In this document: positions 45,129 through 54,251 of the stretch, one piece after another | Numbering within the stretch: the first letter of the stretch is position 1 | How the letters are laid out: the number at the start of each line of letters is the position of its first letter | Source: RUG100 sp050953425 | GTDB taxonomy: Bacteria; Bacillota; Clostridia; Peptostreptococcales; Anaerovoracaceae | DNA: 64,000 nt | Reading direction: 5' to 3' | Assembly: GCA_050953425.1 (NCBI GenBank) | Contig: JBMNMQ010000007.1 | Location: 754,387-818,386, forward strand | The notes under the pieces: model-generated | What the model saw: the letters and a program-made list of their open reading frames with translations, nothing else | What the model was told of the DNA's origin: nothing | The model's database searches: none | Made by a program: the position numbers and the translations under genes

Positions 45129-45859
45129 GAAAATTTTTTGCAGACCCGAGCGCGGTCGGAGAAAGGACCATTCTCCTGGAAGGAGAAGACGCTCGCCATA
45201 TCAGCAAAGTGCTGCGCCTGCAGAAGGGCGATAAAATCGAAATTTCCGATATGCAGGAGTGGGAGTACATCTGCGAAATCACGACCATCAGCCGGAACAG
45301 TGTCGGCGCCCGCATCCTCGACAAGCAGGGATTTTCCCGCGAGCCGGAGACGCGCATCACGCTCTTTCAGGGCGTGCCCAAGGGGCAGAAGCTGGAGGAA
45401 GTCGTGCGCCGCAGCACCGAGCTGGGTGTCGCCGAAATCGTCCCGGTGTTCATGATCCGCAGCGTCGTGCGCGACAACGGCACGTACGGGCGCAAAATCA
45501 TCCGCGCCAACGCCGTCGCCGCCGAAGCCAGCAAGCAGTGCCGTCGTGACCGCATTCCGATCGTTTCGGAAGCGGTGCATTCGGACGATCTGCCGCCGCT
45601 GCTCGAAGATTTTGACCTCGTCCTCTTTCCCTATGAGAACGAACGCGAGGTGACGATCCGCGACGTCCTGCACAATCTCGACCGCAAGCCGAAAAAGGTG
45701 GCGATCCTGATCGGCCCCGAGGGCGGCTTTTCCGATGAGGAAGCGCGCCACTTCACCTTCTCCGGCGCCATCAGCGTCTCCCTCGGCCGCACGATCCTGC
45801 GCACCGAAACGGCGGGACCGGCGGCGATCGCGATGTGCCTCTATGAGCTGGAACTGTGA
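45125..45859 (+). CDS. rsmE: 16S rRNA m3U1498 methyltransferase
   Basis: RsmE methylates U1498 of 16S rRNA. The 244-residue product has an N-terminal PUA-like domain (HISKVLRLQKGDKIEI) and a C-terminal SPOUT knot domain with LIGPEGGFSDEEARHF and SLGRTILRTETA. It starts in an ATGA overlap with prmA; the prmA-rsmE order is common in Firmicutes. A GTGA overlap at its own stop leads into a repeat-rich frame. Confidence 0.95.
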   Translation: MRKFFADPSAVGERTILLEGEDARHISKVLRLQKGDKIEISDMQEWEYICEITTISRNSVGARILDKQGFSREPETRITLFQGVPKGQKLEEVVRRSTELGVAEIVPVFMIRSVVRDNGTYGRKIIRANAVAAEASKQCRRDRIPIVSEAVHSDDLPPLLEDFDLVLFPYENEREVTIRDVLHNLDRKPKKVAILIGPEGGFSDEEARHFTFSGAISVSLGRTILRTETAGPAAIAMCLYELEL

Positions 45860-46089
45860 GACGGAAACCGCGCGTGCCGGAAGCCGAAACAGTGCAGTGC
45901 CGCGAACAGGAAGCATGCGTGCCGAGAGCCGAAACAGTGCAGTGCCGCGAACAGGAAGCATGCGTGCCGAGAGCCGAAGCAGTGTCGTGCCGCAAGCAGG
46001 AACCGTGCGTGCGGCGACCGGAAAACGAGCCGTGCCGAGACGGCAGTGCGGTGCCGGACCGCAAGAAGGATGACAGCTATGAACGATGA
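45856..46089 (+). repeat. 45-bp tandem repeat after rsmE, forming an in-frame repeat ORF
   Basis: Units beginning GCGTGCCGAGAGCCGAAAC recur at 45872, 45917 and 45962 with a 45-base (15-codon) period. A frame starting at GTG 45856 (GTGA overlap with rsmE) reads through the array as repeats of about VPRAETVQCREQEAC for 77 codons and ends ten bases inside the next gene. It could be a Cys-rich small protein, but the multiple-of-three period and coupling may be accidental. I treat it as a minisatellite. Confidence 0.75.
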
Positions 46090-46909
46090 AAATACAATCG
46101 GCAGGGAAGAAATCCGCGCTCTGCTGCAGCGTGCAGTGCGCCGTGAGGCGGCGCGCGATACGGTGCAGACGGTCTGGGGTGAGCCGCTGGTCGGCTTTGC
46201 CGCGGCCGATCATCCGCTGATTCTGCAGCTGAAGGAGAGTGTCGGCGTGCGGCATCTGCTGCCGCAGGATGTTCTCCCCGAGGCGCGCACGGTCATCGCC
46301 TATTTCGTCCCCTTCACCCGCGAACTGGCGCGCAGCAACCGCGACGGCGCGACCGCCAGCCGTGCCTGGGCGGTCGCTTACGAAGAAACAAACGCGCTCT
46401 TCGGCCGTCTCAACGAACGGCTGATCGCGGCCCTGCGGAAAGCGGGACAGCAGGCGGCTGTGACGCCGGAAGCGCTGCGGTTTGATCGCCGGCTGCTGGT
46501 CAGCAACTGGTCGCAGCGGCATTTTGCGCGGGCAGCCGGCCTCGGTACCTTCGGCCTCAACAATATGCTGCTGACGCGGCACGGCGGCTGCGGCCGGCTC
46601 AGCACCGTCATCACCGACCTCGACGTCGAACCCGATGAGCCGCTGCGGGAAGAACTGTGTCTCTATCGCGCCGCTCTCGAGCGCGGCGAAAAGCCGCGCT
46701 GCGGCGTCTGCATGCGGGTTTGTCCGGCCGGCGCGCTGACACCGGATCACTACGACCGGCAGGCCTGCTACAGAGTCTGCCGCGAAAACGCGCGCCGCTT
46801 TACCGGTCTGGGGCAGTCTTATGCCGACGATGCGGAGAACGGCAGCGTTGGCAGCGAGGTCTGCGGCAAGTGCGTGGTCAGCGGACCGTGCGCGTTCTGG
46901 AAGCGCTGA
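46079..46909 (+). CDS. Epoxyqueuosine reductase-like 4Fe-4S protein
   Basis: The 276-residue protein has an N-terminal QueG-like region (ARTVIAYFVPF, GLGTFGLNNMLLT) and a C-terminal ferredoxin-type part with CGVCMRVCPAGAL and a second set CYRVC...CGKC...GPC. It is shorter than QueG (usually above 300 residues) and lacks part of the N terminus. It is best described as a QueG-related iron-sulfur protein of unproven substrate; queuosine synthesis is only a guess. ATG 46079 follows AAGAAGGA. Confidence 0.72.
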   Translation: MNDENTIGREEIRALLQRAVRREAARDTVQTVWGEPLVGFAAADHPLILQLKESVGVRHLLPQDVLPEARTVIAYFVPFTRELARSNRDGATASRAWAVAYEETNALFGRLNERLIAALRKAGQQAAVTPEALRFDRRLLVSNWSQRHFARAAGLGTFGLNNMLLTRHGGCGRLSTVITDLDVEPDEPLREELCLYRAALERGEKPRCGVCMRVCPAGALTPDHYDRQACYRVCRENARRFTGLGQSYADDAENGSVGSEVCGKCVVSGPCAFWKR

Positions 46910-46955
46910 ACCGGGGCTGCTGCGGAGCAGCTGCGGAACGGCCGCAAGAAAGGGC

Positions 46956-46984
46956 GTGCAACGAGGCGCCGCATCCGCTATAAT
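46956..46984 (+). promoter_or_regulatory. Probable promoter of murT
   Basis: GTGCAA (46956-46961), a 17-base spacer and a perfect TATAAT (46979-46984). It gives a leader of about 190 bases. The 273-base gap 46910-47182 holds no other feature that I can see. Confidence 0.55.
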
Positions 46985-47182
46985 AGAGCAGGTGAGAAGA
47001 GTGCAGTATATGCCCGGTCGAAGACCCGGGCAAGGGAGGTCGGCTGCTTTGCCGGTACTCGGCCGCATCCCGGCAGAAGGCATCAGAGCGGGCTCGGGCT
47101 GTGTCGGGACGGCGGGCCGGCACTGCCGGAACTGCATCGACAGCAGAAAATAAACAGAGAATTAAGATTACAATATAAAGCG

Positions 47183-48556
47183 ATGATGAATCCAAGAGCA
47201 ACGATCGCGGTCTCCGCCTGCAAGCTGAGCCGCGCACTGATACGAAAACTGGGCGGCGGCGCCACCGACTTTCCGGGGCGGGTCGCCAACAAACTCTATC
47301 CGCAGGTGCTTTCCTATCTGGCCAAGGACGTCACGACCATCCTCGTGACCGGCACCAACGGCAAGACGACGACGGCACGGATGCTGGAACAGATGCTGAA
47401 GGAACAGGGCCTGCCGTACTTCTGCAATCGTTCCGGCGCCAACCTGCTCAACGGCATCACTGCGGAATTCTGCGCCAACGCCGATCTCGGCGGGCGGCCG
47501 CGGCATGCCTGCGCAATCATCGAATGCGACGAGGCGGCGTTCAAGCAGGTGGGCCGCTTTCTCGACCCGCAGGTGGTGCTGGTAACCAACGTCTTCCGCG
47601 ATCAGCTTGATCGCTACGGCGAGATCACGCACACGCTCGACAACATCCGCATTGGTCTGCAGAACTCGCCGCATGCGGTGGTCTGCCTCAATGCCGACTG
47701 CTCGCTGACGGCTTCGCTGCGCGAAGACATCAACAACCCGATCGTGCTCTACGGCGTCAACGGGCCGATCTACAAGGAGCGCGTCCATGAGGCCAGCGAC
47801 GCGCCGTACTGCATCCACTGCAAGCACGAGTACACCTACGACTACATCACTTTCGGTCACCTCGGCAAGTATCACTGCGATCACTGCGGCTACGCGCGGC
47901 CGGAACCGGAGGTGGCGGTCAGCCGCGTGCTGGTCAGCGACGCCGAGCACAGCGAGATCGAGATCACCGCGGACGGAACGACGCGCCATGCCGACATTGC
48001 CCTGCCGGGCGGTTACAATATCTACAACGCCGTCGCTGCGGCGGCCGTGGCGCACGCGATGCGGCTCGACGAGGACGAAGCGGTGCGCTCGCTGTCGACG
48101 TTTGAATGCGGTTTCGGGCGGATGGAAAAATTCATGCTCGAGGAGACCGAGACGCGCATGATTCTGATCAAGAATCCGGCCGGCTGCAACCAGGTGCTGA
48201 ACTTTCTCACCAACATCAGCCGCGATTCGCTGTTCGTCATCTGTCTCAACGACAATTACGCCGACGGCACCGATATCTCCTGGATCTGGGATGTCGACTT
48301 TGAGATTCTGCAGCGCATCGAGGACAAGCTGACCGGCATCCTGATCTCCGGCGTGCGGGCCGACGACATGGCGATGCGCGTCAAGTATGCCGGTTTTCCG
48401 ACCGAAAAGCTGCGCGTGATCAAGGATTACGACCGGCTGATCGACGCGATCACGGCGCAGCCGGCGCCGGTCTACATCATGCCGACCTACACGGCGATGA
48501 TGGACCTGCGGGCGATCGTCAGCAAGCGGTTCGGCTACAAGAATTTCTGGGAATAG
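47183..48556 (+). CDS. murT: Lipid II isoglutaminyl synthase, MurT subunit
   Basis: MurT with GatD amidates the D-glutamate of lipid II. The 457-residue product is a Mur-ligase homologue with the ATP loop VTGTNGKTTT, ECDEAAF and NVFRDQLDRYGE. An inserted zinc ribbon (CIHCKHEYTYD...CDHCGY) and a C-terminal DUF1727 domain with YADGTDISWIWDVDFE complete it. It pairs with gatD, which here lies 433 bases downstream rather than adjacent. The start is the first ATG of an ATGATG pair, with only a weak ribosome binding site. Confidence 0.94.
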   Translation: MMNPRATIAVSACKLSRALIRKLGGGATDFPGRVANKLYPQVLSYLAKDVTTILVTGTNGKTTTARMLEQMLKEQGLPYFCNRSGANLLNGITAEFCANADLGGRPRHACAIIECDEAAFKQVGRFLDPQVVLVTNVFRDQLDRYGEITHTLDNIRIGLQNSPHAVVCLNADCSLTASLREDINNPIVLYGVNGPIYKERVHEASDAPYCIHCKHEYTYDYITFGHLGKYHCDHCGYARPEPEVAVSRVLVSDAEHSEIEITADGTTRHADIALPGGYNIYNAVAAAAVAHAMRLDEDEAVRSLSTFECGFGRMEKFMLEETETRMILIKNPAGCNQVLNFLTNISRDSLFVICLNDNYADGTDISWIWDVDFEILQRIEDKLTGILISGVRADDMAMRVKYAGFPTEKLRVIKDYDRLIDAITAQPAPVYIMPTYTAMMDLRAIVSKRFGYKNFWE

Positions 48557-48569
48557 CGGCACAGGCAGC

Positions 48570-48985
48570 AGAAACAGCTCCGGGCCCGGGGAAACAGATG
48601 TGAGACAGGCCCGGGAAACAGGTGCGAGACAGGCCCGGGGAAACAGATGCGAGACGGGCCCGGGAAAACAGGTGCGAGACGGGACCGGGAAACAGGTGCG
48701 AGACGGGACCGGGAAACAGGTGCGAGACGGGCCCGGGGAAACAGGCGTGAGCCGGATACAGGAAAAGTACGGACAAACAGGTACGGGAAAACCAGTACGG
48801 ACAACTGGCACGAACAACCAAGTACGAGAAACAGGTACGGGAAAACCAGTACGGACAACCGGCACGAACAATCAAGTACGAGAAACAGGTACAGGAAGAC
48901 AAGTACGGACAAACAGGTACGGCAAATCCGGCACGAACTGCCGGATACAGGAAACAGGTACAGAAATAAATCCGGGAACAGGTGC
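48570..48985 (+). repeat. Compound tandem repeats between murT and gatD
   Basis: Two arrays fill the spacer. The first has 24-25-bp units containing GCGAGACGGGACCGGGAAAC at 48624, 48649, 48674, 48698 and 48722, with earlier variants from 48600. The second has 54-bp units containing ACCAGTACGGACAAC (at 48793 and 48847), with partial copies to 48985. The stretch has no stop in the gatD frame from 48600, but the translation is low-complexity and I do not include it in GatD. Confidence 0.88.
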
Positions 48986-48989
48986 AATC

Positions 48990-49751
48990 ATGAACGAATA
49001 CAGCCTTCATATCTGCCATCTTTATCCGGATATCCTCAATCTCTATGGGGATACCGGCAATATCCGCTGCATGCAGCAGCGGCTGCAATGGCGCGGCATC
49101 GACTGCGAGGTCACCGGCCTTTCGGTCGGCGACCGGCTCAATGCCGGCGACTACGATCTCTTTTTCATCGGCGGCGGCCAGGATTTTGAACAGGACGTGC
49201 TGCTGCGCGACGCCGAAGTCAACAAGAAGGCGGATATCATTTCCGCCATCGACGAGGAAAAGGTCTTTCTCGCCATCTGCGGTGGCTATCAGATTCTGGG
49301 GCAGTATTACCGCACCTGGGACGGGCAGCAGATGGATTTCATCGGCGCCATTGACGTGGCCACCGTCGGGCACAGGGAACGCATGATCGGCAACTATATG
49401 TTCACCTGCGATGCGCTCGACGGCGAACGCATTGTCGGCTTTGAAAACCATTCCGGCAAGACATATCTGGGGGAGGGCGTGGAACCGCTCGGACGCGTTC
49501 TGGCCGGATACGGCAACAACGGTGAGGATGGCAGCGAGGGTGCGCGCTGCAAGAATGTCTTCGCCACCTACTGCCATGGACCGATGCTGCCGAAGAATCC
49601 GAAATTCTGCGATTATCTGCTCGAGCTGGCGCTGCATCGCAAATACGGACACAACGTGCTGCACAGCTGCCCGCCGCTCGATGACACGCTGGAAAATCGC
49701 GCCCATGACTACATGGAGCAGCGGCTCGCGGCGCAGAGCAGGAAGGCCTGA
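48990..49751 (+). CDS. gatD: Lipid II isoglutaminyl synthase, GatD glutaminase subunit
   Basis: GatD is a class I glutamine amidotransferase that feeds ammonia to MurT. The 253-residue product begins MNEYSLHICHLYPDILNLYGD, as in relatives, and shows the nucleophile C97 in LAICGGYQ and the histidine in TYCHGPMLPKNP. ATG 48990 has only a weak ribosome binding site. The frame runs open upstream through the tandem repeats to 48600, so a longer translation product cannot be excluded from sequence alone. Confidence 0.94.
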   Translation: MNEYSLHICHLYPDILNLYGDTGNIRCMQQRLQWRGIDCEVTGLSVGDRLNAGDYDLFFIGGGQDFEQDVLLRDAEVNKKADIISAIDEEKVFLAICGGYQILGQYYRTWDGQQMDFIGAIDVATVGHRERMIGNYMFTCDALDGERIVGFENHSGKTYLGEGVEPLGRVLAGYGNNGEDGSEGARCKNVFATYCHGPMLPKNPKFCDYLLELALHRKYGHNVLHSCPPLDDTLENRAHDYMEQRLAAQSRKA

Positions 49752-49977
49752 CAAACCGAAAACGGCCTGAAAACAGAATCGGCAGAAGAACTGAATCAGC
49801 AGAAGAAGACTTGAAGATGTTTTCTGTAAACCCGCATGAAACAATAATTTTCCGCGAGAGAGCATTCGAACATGCGCTCTAAAAACATCCTTATGGTTCT
49901 TTCCGGGATTCTGCCCCGCCTCAGCCTTTGACATGGAGCCATACAACGGGAAAAGGCAGCTGCCGGGCCGGAGCGGT

Positions 49978-50556
49978 TCAGAGCAGACAGAAAAGTTCCT
50001 TCACAAACCGCTGCCAGGGGAACCCGATGATGTTGTCCCGGCTGCCCTCGATCTTTTCGGTGTAACGGGAAAAAGTTCCCTGAATGGCGTAACCGCCGGC
50101 CTTGTCGTAGGGTTCATCGGTGCGCACGTAGCGCTCCATCTCCCGCCGCGGCAGGTCGCGGAACCAGACGCCGGAAACTTCGTAAAAACAGCGCGTCAGA
50201 GGCCGGTCCGTCGACAGCAGCGCGACCCCGGTGATGACTTCATGGCGGCGTCCCGACATGCGCATCAGCATCTCCATGGCTTCCTCGGAATTCGCCGGCT
50301 TGCCGAGGATGCGGCCGTCGATGGTGACAATGGTGTCGGCGCCGACGATCAGAGTCGGATCGCTGCCGAACTCGATGCGCACGTCATCGGCCTTGAGCAT
50401 GGCCAGATACATCGTCGTCTCCGCCGGCGTCAGAAAATCGGGGTATTTTTCCTCCGCACTGGAGGGACAGACGCGCGGATACAGTTCGTGCCGATGCATG
50501 ATTTCTATTCTTCTCGGTGAACCGCTGGCGAGCACCAGTTCCAGTTCTTTCCACAT
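49978..50556 (-). CDS. maf: Maf-family nucleoside triphosphate pyrophosphatase
   Basis: The 192-residue product shows LASGSPRR (residues 9-16), VGADTIV, GKPANSEEAMEML and the KAGGYAIQG segment of the Maf fold. Such enzymes remove non-canonical or modified nucleotides (dTTP/UTP type in Bacillus). I start at ATG 50556, which has AAAGGAGC upstream; the longer frame to 50694 is low-complexity. It is convergent with gatD. The 226-base gap between them holds one hairpin near 49858-49880. Confidence 0.93.
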   Translation of the reverse strand: MWKELELVLASGSPRRIEIMHRHELYPRVCPSSAEEKYPDFLTPAETTMYLAMLKADDVRIEFGSDPTLIVGADTIVTIDGRILGKPANSEEAMEMLMRMSGRRHEVITGVALLSTDRPLTRCFYEVSGVWFRDLPRREMERYVRTDEPYDKAGGYAIQGTFSRYTEKIEGSRDNIIGFPWQRFVKELFCLL

Positions 50557-50795
50557 TTCTCTTGCTCCTTTGCGCAGAAGCGGCATTCGCTCGCGCCGGT
50601 TTTGCGCGTTCTCCCTGTGGGCAGTTCCGCTGCCGGGGAATGTCCGGCCCGCTTCCGCCGGGATTTTCCCGAGGGGATCTCCGCAGGGATTCACGAAGGT
50701 GCTGCCGGTGCAGCTTCTGCGACGGCATTTCCGCGGCGGCCCCGGATCCGTCTCTTCGGCGCGCTGCCCGGGTCGGCTTTGCGGGTCTATTTTCG

Positions 50796-53561
50796 CTACT
50801 CTTGGTACCAGTAGATCGGCGCGCCGTAACCCGGCGGCAGCGGGTAGCTGCCGGGGTTGGAGTTGTGCAGCGGGCAGTAGTAGCGCGATTTATAAGGATC
50901 TTCCATGACTTTCTTCTTGACGGCGCGGGGGCAGTCGGGGGTGGCGCGGTAGCCGGTCTCGCTGCAGGCCCGGTAGGTACCCGTCAGCGGCTTCCACTGC
51001 TTCACTTTCGGCTGGGGCTGGGTGCCGCGGATATAGTATTCGCCGCCGCTGCGCACGACCGTCGATGGCTGCGAGGGGAGGGATCCGTGCATGCCCCTGG
51101 TGGCGCGCTTCATGACGCGGCCCCAGAGCAGGGCGGCCGTTTCGGAGTGCCCGGTCAGGGCGAGATTCTGGTCGCTGCCGATCCAGCAGGCCGCCGCGTA
51201 CTGCGGCGTAAACCCGCAGAACCAGGCGTCGCAGCTGTCGGAGGTGGTGCCGGTCTTGCCGGCCGTCACCTGCGGGGTTCTGGCGTTTTTGCCGGTGCCG
51301 CGGGTCACGACATCGCGCATCATGTCGGTGAGGATGAAAGCAACGCCGCTGCTGAGCACGGTCGTGCGCTGTTCCTCTGCTTTCAGCAGCACTTTGCCGC
51401 TGCGGCTGAGCACTTTGGTATAGCTGCGGCAGGGGATGTATTCGCCGCGGCGCGGGAAGGTACCGTAGGCAGCTGCCATCTCCAGCGGGGAAATGCCCCG
51501 GGTCATGCCGCCCAGCGCCAGTGCGGCGGCGTTGCGGTCGTTGCTGGCGCCGCTCTCGACGACGCTGGTAATGCCGAATTTTTTCAGCTGGTCGATGGCG
51601 TCGTCGACGCCGATCTGACGGAAGACGCGGACGGCGCAGGTGTTGGAGGAGATTTCCAGTGCCTTGCGCATCGTCAGCATGCCGCGGTAGCCGCTGTAGG
51701 CGTTGTGCGGCGACCAGGTCCCGCCGACCGTGAGCGGGGCGTCGTGGATGCGCGAAGCGGCGGTCCAGTACTCTCCGTAGCCGGACGGACGTTCGTTTTT
51801 ATCCAGCTTGCGGAATGTCATCGGATTATTCTCCTCTGCCGCTTCCTCGCCGGCCGTCAGCGCGGTCGAATAGACCGACAGCGGCTTGATCGAGGAACCG
51901 GGCTGGTTGGGCGTGACGGCGCGATTTTCGCGCACCGCGCCGCTTTCATCGCGGCCGCCGGCCATGCCGCGGATTTCGCCGGTGGTGTAGTCGGTGATCA
52001 CCATCGCTCCCTGCGGCTGCCGTATTTCCTGTCCCAGCGTGCAGCCGTCCTCGTGAATGGTGCAGCGGTGGGTGGAAAAGGTGCAGAAATCCGGGTGGTC
52101 GCGGAAAAAGGAAGCGTCGATGCGCAGGTTGCCGCGGCTGGTCAGCGTTTTGTATTTCTTCGGCACGAGAATGACCGTGCCCTCGATGCTGTAAAAGCCG
52201 CTGCTGTCGCGGCGGTAGAGATCTTTCATGCGGATGCTGATGTCGGTGTCCGAGCCCCTGGAGGTGCGGACGAAATCCAGTCGATGTCCCTTGCGCAGCA
52301 GCAGACTGCCGTTGCTGGCTCTCTTGAACTCTCCTGCGTGAAGGCTGAAATCGCCGGCCGCGTTGAAGAAGTTCCGGTAGCGGTAGAGAAGAACCCTGCC
52401 GGAGCTGTCGAGAATATTGCCGCTGCTGTCATAGCGCAGATTCTGCAGGCCGGGGAAGTTGCTGCTGCTGGCAAATTCCGCGTCGATGGCGTTTTGAACG
52501 CGCTGATCCAGGGTCGTATGGATCGACAGGCCGCCGGTATAGACCATTTTCTCGGCAGCTTCCTCGCTGTATCCCTCCTTCTTCAGGTCAGCGATGACTT
52601 CGCTGATGACGTAGTCGGTAAAGTAGGGGTTTTTGCGCAGATAGACGCTGTCCTCGAGATCGATCTCCGCCTTGAGATCGGATTGCGCGGCGGTGCGGTA
52701 AGCCGCGTCGCTGATGTAGTGCTGCCGCTTCATGTTGCGCAGCGTCAGCAGGCGTCGTGAGGTGCCGGTGTCGCCGTTGTAGACGACGGTGTAGCTGCCG
52801 GTGCGGCGGAGAATGTCCTTCTTTTTGAGGCGCAGCGCTTCCGATTCGATGGTCTTGTTGTCGATGACGCGCACCAGAGAATAGTAGTTCGGGGAGCGCG
52901 GGATCGAGGCCAGGGCCACGCACTGTTCGAGATTGAGATCCTTGGCGTCGCAGGAAAAGTAAGCCTGACTGGCGGCCTGCACGCCGTAGGCGTTGTAGCC
53001 GAAATAAATGGAATTGAGGTACGCTTCGATGATCTGCTGCTTGCTCAGCTTGTGCTCGAGCAGCACCGTGTACCACGCTTCGATGACTTTGCGGCGCACG
53101 GTGCGCCGGCTTTTGGATTCGGGCAGGTAGACGTTGCGCGCCAGCTGCTGTGTGATCGTCGAGGTGCCGGCAACGCGGCCGCCGTGGAAAAAGCTGTCGT
53201 AGACGGCGCCGAACATGCGCACGACGTTGAAGCCGTGATGCTGCCAGAAGGTTTTGTCCTCGGTGGCGACAAAGGCGTTGACCAGGTTTTTCGGCATCTG
53301 GCTGTAGTCGATATTGACCCGGTTGCCGTCTTCGGTGTAGATGTTTTCCATGACGTTGCCGTCGCAGTCGTAGAGAATCGAGCTCTCCGCGAGGTTGGAG
53401 TAGATGTTGCCGGGGTTGATTTTCGGGCAGTGGGCGACGACGGAGAGACCGTAAAAGAGGATGAATACTAAAATCAGGCCGATGCCGGCCAGTGTCCATT
53501 TGATCACGGCGCCGACGCGGTGTCCGGCGACAGATGTTTCACTGCTGTGCTGACGGGCCAT
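50796..53561 (-). CDS. Class A penicillin-binding protein (bifunctional PBP1A-type)
   Basis: The 921-residue protein has a cytoplasmic tail, one membrane helix (about 19-42), a GT51 glycosyltransferase domain (E101 in EDKTFWQHHG, GTSTITQQLARN) and a transpeptidase domain with S556-SIK, SSN and K769-TG. A charged insert of about 100 residues with RYRNFFNAAGDFSL lies between the domains. It both polymerises and cross-links peptidoglycan. ATG 53561 follows AGGAGGG; the open frame to 53639 is rejected. The C terminus is rich in Cys, Pro and Tyr (YYCPLHNSNPGSYPLPPG) and may be exposed outside. Confidence 0.94.
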   Translation of the reverse strand: MARQHSSETSVAGHRVGAVIKWTLAGIGLILVFILFYGLSVVAHCPKINPGNIYSNLAESSILYDCDGNVMENIYTEDGNRVNIDYSQMPKNLVNAFVATEDKTFWQHHGFNVVRMFGAVYDSFFHGGRVAGTSTITQQLARNVYLPESKSRRTVRRKVIEAWYTVLLEHKLSKQQIIEAYLNSIYFGYNAYGVQAASQAYFSCDAKDLNLEQCVALASIPRSPNYYSLVRVIDNKTIESEALRLKKKDILRRTGSYTVVYNGDTGTSRRLLTLRNMKRQHYISDAAYRTAAQSDLKAEIDLEDSVYLRKNPYFTDYVISEVIADLKKEGYSEEAAEKMVYTGGLSIHTTLDQRVQNAIDAEFASSSNFPGLQNLRYDSSGNILDSSGRVLLYRYRNFFNAAGDFSLHAGEFKRASNGSLLLRKGHRLDFVRTSRGSDTDISIRMKDLYRRDSSGFYSIEGTVILVPKKYKTLTSRGNLRIDASFFRDHPDFCTFSTHRCTIHEDGCTLGQEIRQPQGAMVITDYTTGEIRGMAGGRDESGAVRENRAVTPNQPGSSIKPLSVYSTALTAGEEAAEENNPMTFRKLDKNERPSGYGEYWTAASRIHDAPLTVGGTWSPHNAYSGYRGMLTMRKALEISSNTCAVRVFRQIGVDDAIDQLKKFGITSVVESGASNDRNAAALALGGMTRGISPLEMAAAYGTFPRRGEYIPCRSYTKVLSRSGKVLLKAEEQRTTVLSSGVAFILTDMMRDVVTRGTGKNARTPQVTAGKTGTTSDSCDAWFCGFTPQYAAACWIGSDQNLALTGHSETAALLWGRVMKRATRGMHGSLPSQPSTVVRSGGEYYIRGTQPQPKVKQWKPLTGTYRACSETGYRATPDCPRAVKKKVMEDPYKSRYYCPLHNSNPGSYPLPPGYGAPIYWYQE

Positions 53562-53747
53562 GGCCCTCCTTTCGGTTCCGGTTCGGACGGAGTTTTCGCC
53601 CACACAAGTATAGCACAGCGCTCCGGGGATGAAAAGCATCGGCCGTCAGCGGTCATTTCGCAGATCCGCAGAATACCTGCACCAGCCTGCCGTCGTCTCC
53701 TCCCTCCCGGCGGCAGCCCGGCGAAGATGACAGATTTCTCACCTGTT

Positions 53748-53875
53748 CTTTCAGCTGTCTTTCAGAGAAGTGCCGCATAATACGACCATAACCTCAATGA
53801 ACTGAATTGTTTCATCCTCTCCTCTCATTCAGTAACAGCATCAAGAACAGATCCGCTCCAACGCGGATCTTTCTT
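53748..53875 (+). ncRNA. Candidate small RNA, copy 1 (promoter, about 88-nt transcript, terminator)
   Basis: Two CTTTCAG boxes 11 bases apart (53748-53754 and 53759-53765) lie ten bases before the -10 CATAAT (53776-53781). A transcript would start near A53788, carry a pyrimidine-rich stretch with CTCCTCTC (about 53818-53826), and end at a terminator, AGATCCGC/GCGGATCT (53849-53870) plus TTCTT. No ORF with a ribosome binding site is present. The whole unit is repeated at 53934-54084. The layout resembles response-regulator-driven small RNAs such as the streptococcal csRNAs; I do not recognise the family. Confidence 0.65.
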
Positions 53876-53954
53876 ATGTCGCGGCGAAAACGCCGGACGG
53901 AATCGGCTTTTGCGTGGAACCATCGTTGAAATCATGACAGTTTTCTCACTTGCG

Positions 53955-54084
53955 CTTTCAGTTATCTTTCAGGGGTGTGCTGCATAATACAGCCATAAGC
54001 TCAAACAAGCTGGTAGAATTCATAAACTCCTCTCTTTCAAAAACAACAGACAGAGAAAGATCCGTCGGCAAGGCGGATCTTTCA
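53955..54084 (+). ncRNA. Candidate small RNA, copy 2
   Basis: This is a diverged duplicate of the unit at 53748. CTTTCAG boxes at 53955-53961 and 53966-53972 and CATAAT at 53983-53988 keep the same spacing. The predicted transcript (about 53995-54083) again contains CTCCTCTC, and the terminator is AGATCCGTC/GGCGGATCT followed by TTC. The promoter part is better conserved than the transcript body, except for the CTCCTCTC block and the terminator stem. Confidence 0.65.
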
Positions 54085-54251
54085 TTGATAAGGCGATCGG
54101 GTTTGAACCCGACATCCGTTGATGTTTTGCCGGCTTTGCGCTTTCTCCCGCTGCGCCGCATTCCGGTATAACCCGTCGATAACATCACAGGATGAGTGCG
54201 GATGTGCATTGGCGCATCGTGTGAACAAAGACTTGCGCCGCTTCGTACTGA

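Noticed and set aside
48600..48989. An N-terminal extension of GatD
   Set aside because: The translation is repeat-derived and relatives start at MNEYSL; it is kept only as a finding.
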